Shown here piece after piece: positions 7,076 through 13,167 of a stretch of 13,167 nt of DNA. Numbering within the stretch: position 1 is the stretch's first letter; every line of letters begins with the position of its first letter. Made by a program: the position numbers and the translations under genes. The notes beneath the pieces are model-generated. The model saw only the letters and a program-made list of their open reading frames with translations, was not told where the DNA came from and did not search any database. Location: the NCBI GenBank assembly GCA_025359585.1, contig JANYFX010000652.1, positions 1-13,167 of the forward strand, given 5' to 3'. The DNA comes from Rhizobacter sp. GTDB lineage: Bacteria; Pseudomonadota; Gammaproteobacteria; Burkholderiales; Burkholderiaceae_C.

Positions 7076-7156
7076 CGCGCCCCACGTCGCTCCGCTCCTG
7101 CCCAACGAGGGGGCATTCAGCCGCCTCCGGGCGGCCCGGCGCCGGCTGAATTTTTT
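7076..7156. repeat. Repeat-like intergenic element ending in a terminator-like hairpin, between exbB and exbD
   Basis: The 94-base gap holds a hairpin with a perfect 9-bp outer stem, ATTCAGCCG (7115-7123) with CGGCTGAAT (7143-7151). Inner GC pairing is possible (CCGG 7127-7130 with CCGG 7136-7139), and T6 (7151-7156) follows. Upstream lies a GCCC/GGGC symmetry around AACGAG (7100-7114). The pattern (cccacgtcgctccgctcc, cgaggggg, gggcggcccgg) resembles short intergenic repeats that I recall as abundant in Comamonadaceae and relatives. Only this one copy is in the window. It could terminate or attenuate transcription before exbD. Confidence 0.5.
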
Positions 7157-7164
7157 CGACCACC

Positions 7165-7593
7165 ATGAACTTCCGCAAGCCGCGCCCCGAAGACCCCGAG
7201 ATCAACCTGATCCCGTTCATCGACGTGCTGCTGGTCGTGCTCATTTTCCTGATGCTCTCGACCACTTACTCGAAGTTCACCGAGTTGCAGGTCACGCTGC
7301 CCGTCGCCAACGCCGATAAGGCGCGCGACCGCCAGCACGAGATCATCGTGTCTGTGGCGGGCGACGGGCGCTACGCGGTCAACCGCAAGCCGGTCGACGG
7401 CCGCAGCGTCGAGGTTCTGACGAGCGAGCTGGTGGCCGCCGCCGGTGGCTCCAACGACATGGTCGTGATCGTCTCGGCCGACGCCACGGCCGCACACCAG
7501 AGCGTGGTCAACGTGATGGACGCGGCACGGCGTGCGAACCTGCCGCGCCTGACTTTCGCGACCCAGACTTCGTCCGGCGGCGAGGCGCGCTGA
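7165..7593 (+). CDS. exbD: ExbD/TolR-family biopolymer transport protein
   Basis: The 142-residue product is the partner of the upstream ExbB. It has a short cytoplasmic N-terminus, a single membrane segment (about 17-36) and a periplasmic C-terminal domain. The proton-carrying Asp is D20 in INLIPFIDVLLVVLIF, matching D25 of E. coli ExbD. Length matches the family. The ATG at 7165 is the only sensible start, but no clear Shine-Dalgarno precedes it; a T-run and CGACCACC lie there instead. Tandem in-frame stops TGA-TAG end it at 7591-7596. lpxK follows after 28 bases. Confidence 0.95.
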   Translation: MNFRKPRPEDPEINLIPFIDVLLVVLIFLMLSTTYSKFTELQVTLPVANADKARDRQHEIIVSVAGDGRYAVNRKPVDGRSVEVLTSELVAAAGGSNDMVVIVSADATAAHQSVVNVMDAARRANLPRLTFATQTSSGGEAR

Positions 7594-7621
7594 TAGCGCG
7601 CCAGACCGCGGCCGCCCCAGC

Positions 7622-8686
7622 TTGAAGACCGATGCCGGCGGGTCGCACCGGCTGGAGCGTGCGTGGCTGGTGCGCGGCCCGCTGGCTGCGGTGCTGTTGC
7701 CGCTGGCCTGGCTGTTCGGCGCGGTCATCCGCCTTCGAAAGCTGCTCTATCGGCGCGGCTGGCTGCGCACCGAAACGCTGAGCGTGCCGGTGATCGTGGT
7801 CGGCAACCTGATCGTCGGCGGTGCCGGCAAAACGCCGGCCGTGATGGCCATCGTCACATGGCTGCGCAGCCGCGGTTTCACACCCGGCATCATCTCGCGC
7901 GGTTACGGCCGCGTCGGCGATCACACGCTCGAAGTGCAGGCGAAGACGGCCGCAACGGACTGTGGCGACGAGCCCTTGTTGATGGTCCTGCGCACCGGCG
8001 CGCCGGTGGTGGTTGGCCGTGATCGAGTCGCTGCGGGTCGAGCGCTGTTGCGCGCACATCCGGCCGTCGATGTCGTGGTCAGTGACGACGGGCTGCAGCA
8101 CCTGCGACTGGCGCGCAACGCGCAGGTGCTGGTCTTCGACGAACGCGGCGTCGGCAACGGCTGGCTGCTGCCGGCCGGCCCGTTGCGCGAGCCGCTGCCC
8201 CGAGCTACACCCGCGCGCAGCGTGGTGCTCTACAACGCGAGCCGGGCGTCGACGCCGCTCGGCGGCAGCCTGGCGACACGCGCGCTGGCCGGTGTGGTCG
8301 CGCTCTCGGCCTGGCGCACCGGCGAAGCCGCCTCGATGGCCACGCTCGAATCGCTGCGTGGCAGAGCGCTCGTCGCGGCGGCCGGCATTGCGCGGCCGAA
8401 CCGCTTTTTCGAGATGCTGCGCGAACACGGTTTGCAGATCGACGCACTGCCCCTGCCCGACCACTTCGACTTCGCCACGATCCCCTGGCCCGCCGACACG
8501 GCCGACGTGGTGCTGACCGAAAAAGACGCGGTCAAGCTCGACCCGGCGCGCCTGGGCGCGACGAGCGTCTGGGTCGCGGCGCTAGACTTCACGCTCACCG
8601 CAGCGTTCAAAACTTCGCTGCTGCCCCTGTTGACCGCCCCACCCCCACCCGTGCACGGATCCGACCATGGAAACCAGACTGCTTGA
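7622..8686 (+). CDS. lpxK: Tetraacyldisaccharide 4'-kinase
   Basis: LpxK phosphorylates the 4' position of the tetraacyldisaccharide 1-phosphate to make lipid IVA at the inner face of the inner membrane. The 354-residue protein has a hydrophobic N-terminal segment (about 19-35) for membrane attachment, the P-loop GNLIVGGAGKTP (61-72), SRGYG (92-96) and SDDGLQH (154-160). The TTG at 7622 is taken as start because the conserved LERAW...RGPLA segment begins only 11 residues later and no ATG fits. No clear Shine-Dalgarno is seen. The gene overlaps the next by 20 bases. In many Proteobacteria lpxK is beside msbA; here exbB-exbD take that place. Confidence 0.94.
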   Translation: MKTDAGGSHRLERAWLVRGPLAAVLLPLAWLFGAVIRLRKLLYRRGWLRTETLSVPVIVVGNLIVGGAGKTPAVMAIVTWLRSRGFTPGIISRGYGRVGDHTLEVQAKTAATDCGDEPLLMVLRTGAPVVVGRDRVAAGRALLRAHPAVDVVVSDDGLQHLRLARNAQVLVFDERGVGNGWLLPAGPLREPLPRATPARSVVLYNASRASTPLGGSLATRALAGVVALSAWRTGEAASMATLESLRGRALVAAAGIARPNRFFEMLREHGLQIDALPLPDHFDFATIPWPADTADVVLTEKDAVKLDPARLGATSVWVAALDFTLTAAFKTSLLPLLTAPPPPVHGSDHGNQTA

Positions 8687-8867
8687 CCTGCTCGTCTGCC
8701 CGATCTGCAAGGGCCCGCTCGAACACCTGCGCCCGCCAATGCAAGCGCAGCAGGAGTTGGTCTGCCGCGCCGACGGCCTGGCGTTTCCGGTGCGTGACGG
8801 CATTCCGGTGATGCTGGAAAGCGAAGCACGGTCGCTCGACGCCGCAGCCGCCACGCCAGTGGCATGA
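8667..8867 (+). CDS. Trm112/YcaR-like small zinc-ribbon protein (UPF0434)
   Basis: The 66-residue product matches the YcaR/UPF0434 family found between lpxK and kdsB in many Gram-negative bacteria. The first half has LLDLLVCPICKGPL with a CxxC pair (C11, C14). The second half has LVCRADGLAFPVRDGIPVML with one more Cys (C33), so a full four-Cys zinc site is not evident, as is common in this family. Bacterial function is not settled; the eukaryotic and archaeal relative Trm112 is an activator of methyltransferases. The gene begins inside the lpxK end (20-base overlap) and its stop overlaps the kdsB start by 4 bases (ATGA), so the three are probably co-translated. Confidence 0.9.
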   Translation: METRLLDLLVCPICKGPLEHLRPPMQAQQELVCRADGLAFPVRDGIPVMLESEARSLDAAAATPVA

Positions 8868-9616
8868 GTTTCACGGTGCTCGTGCCCGCGCGGCTGGCGT
8901 CGACACGCCTGCCGGGCAAGCCGCTCGCCGACATCGGCGGCGTGCCGATGATCGTGCGGGTCGCGCGCCAGGCGGCGCTGTCGTCGGCAAGCGCGGTCGT
9001 CGTGGCGGCGGACCACGCCGACATCGTCGCGGCCTGTGTCGCATACGGCGTTCAGGCGCTGCTGACCCGTGACGACCACGCGACCGGGAGCGATCGCCTG
9101 GCCGAGGCCTGCGTGCTGCTCGGTCTCGATGGCCGGAGCGTCGTCGTCAATGTGCAGGGCGACGAACCGCTGATCGACCCGGCGCTGATCGACGCCTGTG
9201 CCGCGTTGCTCAGCCAGCGCCCCGACTGCGTGATGAGCACCGCGGCGCATGCGATCGACACGCAGGACGAGTTCGACAACCCGAACGTCGTGAAGGTCGT
9301 GCTCGACGCGGCCCACAACGCGCTCTACTTTTCACGTGCACCGATCCCGTGGTGGCGCGATGCCCGGGCCGCGGGGCACGGCGCCCTGCCCGCACCGGCC
9401 CCGCTGCGCCACATCGGCTTGTATGCCTACCACGCCGGCTTTCTGCGGCGCTTTCCGAGCCTGCCGGCGAGCCCGCTCGAGGGCATCGAAGCGCTCGAGC
9501 AACTGCGCGTGCTGTGGCACGGCGAACGCATCGTGGTGCACGTGAGCGATGTGCGTCCCGGGCCCGGGGTCGATACGCCGGAAGACCTGGCACGCGTGCG
9601 GGCCCTCTTCGACTGA
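8864..9616 (+). CDS. kdsB: 3-deoxy-manno-octulosonate cytidylyltransferase (CMP-Kdo synthetase)
   Basis: KdsB activates Kdo with CTP to CMP-Kdo, the sugar donor for the LPS inner core (cytoplasm, Mg2+ dependent). The 250-residue protein has the nucleotide-binding signature VPARLASTRLPGKPL (7-21), HATGSDRLAE (72-81), VNVQGDEPLI (95-104, whose Asp is the expected metal ligand) and a C-terminal GPGVDTPEDLARV. Length matches the E. coli enzyme (248). The ATG at 8864 overlaps the stop of the preceding gene as ATGA. It completes the lpxK-ycaR-kdsB unit. Confidence 0.97.
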   Translation: MSFTVLVPARLASTRLPGKPLADIGGVPMIVRVARQAALSSASAVVVAADHADIVAACVAYGVQALLTRDDHATGSDRLAEACVLLGLDGRSVVVNVQGDEPLIDPALIDACAALLSQRPDCVMSTAAHAIDTQDEFDNPNVVKVVLDAAHNALYFSRAPIPWWRDARAAGHGALPAPAPLRHIGLYAYHAGFLRRFPSLPASPLEGIEALEQLRVLWHGERIVVHVSDVRPGPGVDTPEDLARVRALFD

Positions 9617-9662
9617 CACGCGCCCGTGCCGCGCCTGCGGCAGCGTCAGTTTGGTGCAGGGG

Positions 9663-9693
9663 GTGCATGTTATTCTCGTTGAGAGGCATGCAC
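9663..9693. repeat. Nested inverted repeat in the adk upstream region
   Basis: GTGCATG (9663-9669) pairs with CATGCAC (9687-9693). Inside this, TCTC and GAGA flank the triloop GTT. TATTCT at 9671-9676 inside the element could also be a -10 hexamer, though no good -35 lies 17 bases upstream. The element could be an operator or leader hairpin for adk; the role is inference. The rest of the 130-base kdsB-adk gap shows nothing else. Confidence 0.35.
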
Positions 9694-9746
9694 GGGCCGC
9701 GTTGCGCCGCCCTGCTCTGCGCACACAAAACAAAACGAGGACACCC

Positions 9747-10400
9747 ATGAGACTGATCCTGTTGGGCGCCCCAGGCGCGGGCAAAGGGACCCAGGCGACA
9801 TTCATCTGCAAGCGCTTCGGCATCCCGCAGATCTCCACCGGCGACATGCTGCGCGCCGCCGTCAAGGCCGGCACCGCGCTCGGTGTGGCGGCGAAAAAGG
9901 TGATGGACTCGGGCGGCCTTGTCAGTGACGACATCATCATCGGCCTCGTCAAGGAACGCATCACCCAGCCCGACTGCGCCAACGGCTTCTTGTTCGACGG
10001 ATTTCCGCGCACGATCGTGCAGGCCGATGCGATGAAGGAAGCCGGCGTCAAGCTCGACCTGGTGCTCGAGATCGACGTGCCCGACGAAGCCATCATCGAA
10101 CGGATGAGCGGGCGGCGTGTGCATGTGGCCTCGGGCCGCAGTTACCACCTCAAGTTCAACCCGCCCAAAGTTTCGGGCAAGGACGACGTGACTGGCGAAG
10201 ACTTGATCCAGCGTGTCGACGACGCTGAAGAGACGGTGCGTAACCGCCTCGCGGTCTACAAGAGCCAGACCCGCCCGCTGGTCGACTACTACTCGAAGTG
10301 GGCCGACGGCGGCGCCGTTGACGCGCCCAGGTACCGCAAGATCAGCGGCACCGGCAGCGTCGAAGAGATCACCGCTCGCGCACTCGCGGCGCTGGGCTGA
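9747..10400 (+). CDS. adk: Adenylate kinase
   Basis: Adk interconverts ATP plus AMP with 2 ADP and sets the cellular adenylate balance (cytoplasm). The 217-residue product is the long form. It has the P-loop GAPGAGKGT (7-15), AMP-binding STGDMLR (30-36) and GFPRT (85-89), a LID domain about 122-159 without the four zinc Cys residues, and IQRVDDAEETVRNRL after it. The ATG at 9747 has GAGG at 9737-9740, 6 bases upstream. The open frame extends further upstream, but that part lacks family similarity. The SDR gene follows after 24 bases, probably co-transcribed. Confidence 0.98.
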   Translation: MRLILLGAPGAGKGTQATFICKRFGIPQISTGDMLRAAVKAGTALGVAAKKVMDSGGLVSDDIIIGLVKERITQPDCANGFLFDGFPRTIVQADAMKEAGVKLDLVLEIDVPDEAIIERMSGRRVHVASGRSYHLKFNPPKVSGKDDVTGEDLIQRVDDAEETVRNRLAVYKSQTRPLVDYYSKWADGGAVDAPRYRKISGTGSVEEITARALAALG

Positions 10401-10424
10401 GCACCAGAATTCTCGGAGTTTTCA

Positions 10425-11195
10425 ATGGACATCGCAGGCAAGGTTTTCATCGTCACCGGTGGCGCTTCGGGTTTGGGCGAAGGCACGGTGCGCATGCTCG
10501 CGGCGCACGGTGCGAAGGTCGTGATCGCCGACCTTCAGGTCGACAAGGGTGAAGCGCTTGCGGCCGAGCTCGGCGGGCCCTCGTTGGCCCAATTCGTCAA
10601 GTGCGACGTCAGCCAGGAGGCCGATGGCCGGGCCGCGGTCGCCAATGCCGTCTCGATGGGCAAGCTCGTGGGCCTTGTCAACTGCGCCGGCATCGCGCCG
10701 GCATCGAAGACCGTCGGCAAGGACGGTGCACACGCGCTGCACCTGTTCGCCAAGGTGATCACCGTCAACCTGGTCGGCAGCTTCAACATGATTCGTCTTG
10801 CTGCCGAGGCGATGAGCAAGAACGAACCCGAGCCCACCGGCGAGCGGGGTGTGTTGATCTCGACCGCGAGCGTGGCGGCCTTCGATGGCCAGATCGGTCA
10901 GGCCGCGTATTCGGCATCGAAGGGCGGCGTGGTCGGCATGACGCTGCCGATCGCGCGCGACCTGGCACGCAACGGCATTCGCAACATGACGATCGCACCG
11001 GGCATCTTCGGCACGCCGATGTTGTTCACGATGCCCAAGGAAGTGCAAGACGCGCTCGCCGCCAACGTGCCCTTCCCGAGCCGCCTCGGCACACCCGCCG
11101 ACTACGCCAAGCTCGTGCACCAGATCGTCACGAACGAGATGCTCAACGGCGAAGTGATTCGCCTCGACGGCGCGATTCGGCTCGCGCCGAAATAA
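10425..11195 (+). CDS. Short-chain dehydrogenase, type II 3-hydroxyacyl-CoA dehydrogenase-like
   Basis: This is a classical SDR of 256 residues with the NAD-binding TGGASGLG (11-18) and NCAGI (86-90) in place of the usual NNAG. The catalytic set is N115, S149 (TASVAAF), Y162 and K166 (YSASK). The stretches GQAAYSASKGGVVGMTL, APGIFGTPML, PFPSRLG and NGEVIRLDGAIR closely resemble mammalian HSD17B10, the mitochondrial 3-hydroxy-2-methylbutyryl-CoA dehydrogenase. An NAD+-dependent role in branched-chain or short-chain acyl-CoA oxidation is therefore likely, but other SDR substrates cannot be excluded. The ATG at 10425 has GGAG at 10415-10418, 6 bases upstream. It lies 24 bases after adk and is convergent with the TPR gene. 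Confidence 0.9.
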   Translation: MDIAGKVFIVTGGASGLGEGTVRMLAAHGAKVVIADLQVDKGEALAAELGGPSLAQFVKCDVSQEADGRAAVANAVSMGKLVGLVNCAGIAPASKTVGKDGAHALHLFAKVITVNLVGSFNMIRLAAEAMSKNEPEPTGERGVLISTASVAAFDGQIGQAAYSASKGGVVGMTLPIARDLARNGIRNMTIAPGIFGTPMLFTMPKEVQDALAANVPFPSRLGTPADYAKLVHQIVTNEMLNGEVIRLDGAIRLAPK

Positions 11196-11203
11196 GGCAG
11201 AAG

Positions 11204-11224
11204 GCGGCGCGATGTGCGCGCCGC
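11204..11224. terminator. GC hairpin between convergent SDR and TPR genes
   Basis: GCGGCGCG (11204-11211) pairs perfectly with CGCGCCGC (11217-11224) around a 5-base loop, 8 bases after the SDR stop. No T-run follows in either direction, so it is a weak intrinsic terminator at best and may act as a barrier only. Confidence 0.4.
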
Positions 11225-11244
11225 ACCGCACGCACGCGCCGCAA

Positions 11245-12459
11245 TCAGGCCTTCGCGCGCTTCGCGTACAAGGCCCACAGGCGTGCCAGATCGGCGGTGC
11301 CGTCGGTGCCTGAGACCGTTCTGAAAGTGGCTTGCGCCTTGGTGTTGTCGCCGGCCGCGATCTGCGCAATGCCCAGGTGCAGCTTCGCATCTTCAGGGCG
11401 CTTCAGGCCGCCCTTGGCGATGCCTTGTTGCATGAGCTGCAAGCCTTTCGCTGCCTGCCCGTTGAAGACCAGGTCCATGCCAACGTTGACCAGATCGTTG
11501 CCATCTTTGGCCGCCAGCGCCTGCTGCTCGTCGCTCGCCTGTGTGGCCTTGGCCTCGTCGATTTTCTTGTTCACCAGACCGAGCAGCCGCTTGTGGCGCT
11601 CGCCCTCGACGCCCACACCCAGCACGCCCGCGGCGAAGCCCTTGTCGACCACCTTCTTGCCTTCGGCGGGGAAGCCGGCCTGAACCGTCAGCTGCGCCAG
11701 TTCCATGTAGTCGGTGGCCGTGCTCATGCTGCCGGTGGCCAGCGAAAGGCGATAGGTGTCGAGCACCAGCCGGTCCGAGAAGTTGGGCTTGCGCTGCAGG
11801 CGGTTCAGCAGCGTGACCCAGTATTCCTTCTTCGGGTAGTAGCTCACCAGCCGCTCGAGTGCGAAGGTTTCGCTGGCGATGTCTTTTTGTTTGACCGCCG
11901 CATTCATCAGCAGGTTGATGCGGTCTTCGGCAGGCGCCGTGCCGTTGCGTTCGGCGGCCTGAATCTCGGCCGTCAACTCCTTCGATGCACCAGCAAGGTC
12001 ACCCGACAGGTACTGCGTCTGGATCAGCAAGGTGCGGTTCGCGCCACTCGTGCCGCCCTCCTTGAAGTAGCGCTGATACCACTGCATCGCCTTCGCATAC
12101 TCCTTCGAGCGGTAGTAGGTTCCGGCGATCGACTCGATCATGCGCAGCTTGTCGGGGCCGGCCACCGAACTGCTGATGGCCTCGAACGACCTGGCCGCGG
12201 TTTCGGCGTCGCCGGCCCCCGAGGCTGCGGCCAGCCGCATGCGCTCGATCGTGTTGGTCTCGGTCGCGGACTTGCCGCCAACGGCATCGAGCTCGCGCAC
12301 CTTGGCGAGCGCTTCGCGGAACTTGCCGGCCTTCACCAGGTCTTGCGCAGCCTGCAGTGGCTTGCCCACCTCGGGCCGCAGCCCGCCCTGGGCTTGCACC
12401 GTTCCGATCGCAAGACCAACCACCGCTGCGGCCAACAGCCGCTTGATGCACGTGTTCAT
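11245..12459 (-). CDS. Periplasmic tetratricopeptide-repeat protein of the exbD operon
   Basis: The 404-residue product starts with a signal peptide (MNTCIKRLL, a hydrophobic core to about 20, likely cleavage after VQA at 23), so it should be periplasmic. The mature part is all-helical with TPR-like repeats. The clearest are about 35-56 (KAGKFREAL), 107-134 (IAGTYYRSKEYAKAMQWYQR) and 322-380 (two repeats, including LGIAQIAAGDNTKAQATF). Several Lys-rich and Gln-rich helices lie between. No catalytic motif is seen. It begins 12 bases after the exbD stop, so it belongs to the same transcript. A TPR subunit (TtpC) is known to take part in a Vibrio TonB system, though that protein is membrane-bound and not evidently homologous. 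A scaffold role in TonB energy transfer is inference. Confidence 0.85.
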   Translation of the reverse strand: MNTCIKRLLAAAVVGLAIGTVQAQGGLRPEVGKPLQAAQDLVKAGKFREALAKVRELDAVGGKSATETNTIERMRLAAASGAGDAETAARSFEAISSSVAGPDKLRMIESIAGTYYRSKEYAKAMQWYQRYFKEGGTSGANRTLLIQTQYLSGDLAGASKELTAEIQAAERNGTAPAEDRINLLMNAAVKQKDIASETFALERLVSYYPKKEYWVTLLNRLQRKPNFSDRLVLDTYRLSLATGSMSTATDYMELAQLTVQAGFPAEGKKVVDKGFAAGVLGVGVEGERHKRLLGLVNKKIDEAKATQASDEQQALAAKDGNDLVNVGMDLVFNGQAAKGLQLMQQGIAKGGLKRPEDAKLHLGIAQIAAGDNTKAQATFRTVSGTDGTADLARLWALYAKRAKA

Positions 12460-12471
12460 AGGCTCAGGACT

Positions 12472-12903
12472 TCACTTCACGAACTGTTCGTTGCCGACCA
12501 TGCCAAGCTTGGTCACGCCCAGGCGCTGGCTCTCGGCCAGCACTTCGGCCACGTATTTGTACTCGACCAGCTTGTTCGGCCGGACGTGCACTTCAGGCTG
12601 ATCGGGCAAAGACGCGGCCTGGCTCAGCTTGGCCTGCAACGCGTCGCGCGTGGGCAGCGACTCGCCGTTCCACAGGATCGTGCCGTCGAAGTCGATGTCG
12701 ATCGTCACCACCACCGGCTCCTTGAGCGGCGGCGGCGGGTTGCCTGCCGGCATGTTCAGGTTGACCGCGTGCAGCTGGATCGGGATGGTGATGATGAGCA
12801 TGATGATCAGCACCAGCATCACGTCGATGAGCGGCGTGGTGTTGATGTCCATCATGACTTCGGGTTCGCCCGAGCCATTGCCCGAGCCGATGTTCATTCC
12901 CAT
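12472..12903 (-). CDS. exbD: ExbD/TolR-family biopolymer transport protein (second exbD of operon)
   Basis: The 143-residue product has a short N-terminus rich in Gly and Ser, then MMDINTTPLIDVMLVLIIML, where D27 is the proton-relay Asp. One membrane segment (about 24-44), a Pro-rich hinge (PAGNPPPPLK, 52-61) and a periplasmic domain follow. It is of ordinary length. Start ATG 12903 is used; an ATG two codons later is equally possible. The best purine-rich element upstream, GAAAGG, is 13 bases away, which is long. It lies 33 bases after the first exbD and 12 bases before the TPR gene, as expected of a tonB-exbB-exbD-exbD operon. Confidence 0.95.
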   Translation of the reverse strand: MGMNIGSGNGSGEPEVMMDINTTPLIDVMLVLIIMLIITIPIQLHAVNLNMPAGNPPPPLKEPVVVTIDIDFDGTILWNGESLPTRDALQAKLSQAASLPDQPEVHVRPNKLVEYKYVAEVLAESQRLGVTKLGMVGNEQFVK

Positions 12904-12936
12904 GGTGCGTTCTTAACCTTTCGATTCTTTGCGAGT

Positions 12937-13167
12937 TCACCCTTTGGGCGGGGGTTCGGTCACGAAGCTGATCTTCAGGATCGACGCGCGCTGGCACGCG
13001 AACACGACCCGGCCGACCGACTCATAACGGCTCTTCTCGTCGCCCCGGATGTGGACCTCGGGCTGCGGGTTGAGCACTGCGATCTTCTTCAGGCGTTGGA
13101 ACAGCGCCTCGCTGTCGGCCACCGGTTGTGCGTTCCAGAACACGTCGCCGTCCTTGTTGACCGAGAT
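12937..13167 (-). CDS. exbD: ExbD/TolR-family biopolymer transport protein (first exbD, partial)
   Basis: Only the last 76 residues are in the window; the membrane segment and start are beyond the right edge. The visible part is the periplasmic domain: strand VNKDGDVFWN, helix ADSEALFQRLKKI, then NPQPEVHIRGDEKSRYESV and VVFACQRASILKISFVTEPP. The second exbD has a matching order (GTILWNGESLP, then DQPEVHVRPNKLVEYKYV), so the two are paralogues in tandem. The tail ends in a short Pro-rich stretch PPPKG. The upstream neighbour is presumably exbB, which I cannot see. Confidence 0.9.
   Translation of the reverse strand: MSVNKDGDVFWNAQPVADSEALFQRLKKIAVLNPQPEVHIRGDEKSRYESVGRVVFACQRASILKISFVTEPPPKG

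Noticed and set aside
10601..11683. 360-codon plus-strand open frame across the SDR and TPR genes
   Set aside because: Out of frame with the SDR and antisense to the TPR gene. Its sequence is Arg/Ala-rich without structure.

Overview
The window is GC-rich (roughly two thirds by eye) and densely coded, with housekeeping genes whose sequences and order point to a betaproteobacterium of the order Burkholderiales, probably near Leptothrix, Rubrivivax or Methylibium. This placement rests on protein resemblance and gene order recalled from memory, not on a search. No rRNA, tRNA, CRISPR array, transposase, phage gene or other sign of recent transfer was seen. It reads as core chromosome.

Region 1 (1-2130) is proteolysis and cold shock. 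clpS and clpA (clpA running off the left edge) lie on the minus strand with a 4-base ATGA overlap. A cold-shock protein gene is divergent from them and ends at a strong bidirectional terminator. Region 2 (2170-6065) is central metabolism and stress. It holds NADP isocitrate dehydrogenase (minus), a secreted DUF192 protein (plus), iron superoxide dismutase (minus) and the large subunit of exonuclease VII (minus). Two convergent pairs are separated by clear hairpin terminators.

Region 3 (6066-6434) is a divergent, gene-free control region with an AT-rich tract and a perfect DnaA box. Region 4 (6435-11195) is a plus-strand envelope run: exbB, exbD, lpxK, a Trm112/YcaR-like small protein and kdsB. 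These are followed, after a 130-base gap, by adk and a short-chain dehydrogenase that resembles type II 3-hydroxyacyl-CoA dehydrogenase. The ExbB/ExbD pair sits upstream of lipid A and Kdo genes with no tonB beside it.

Region 5 (11245-13167) is on the minus strand. It is the downstream end of a second Ton-type operon: a partial exbD, a second exbD and a periplasmic TPR protein. The upstream part, probably exbB and tonB, is outside the window.

I did not find a convincing undescribed system. The items most worth checking are the TonB-less ExbBD pair in the LPS operon with a repeat-like hairpin splitting exbB from exbD, the isolated DnaA box, and the exbD-exbD-TPR arrangement.
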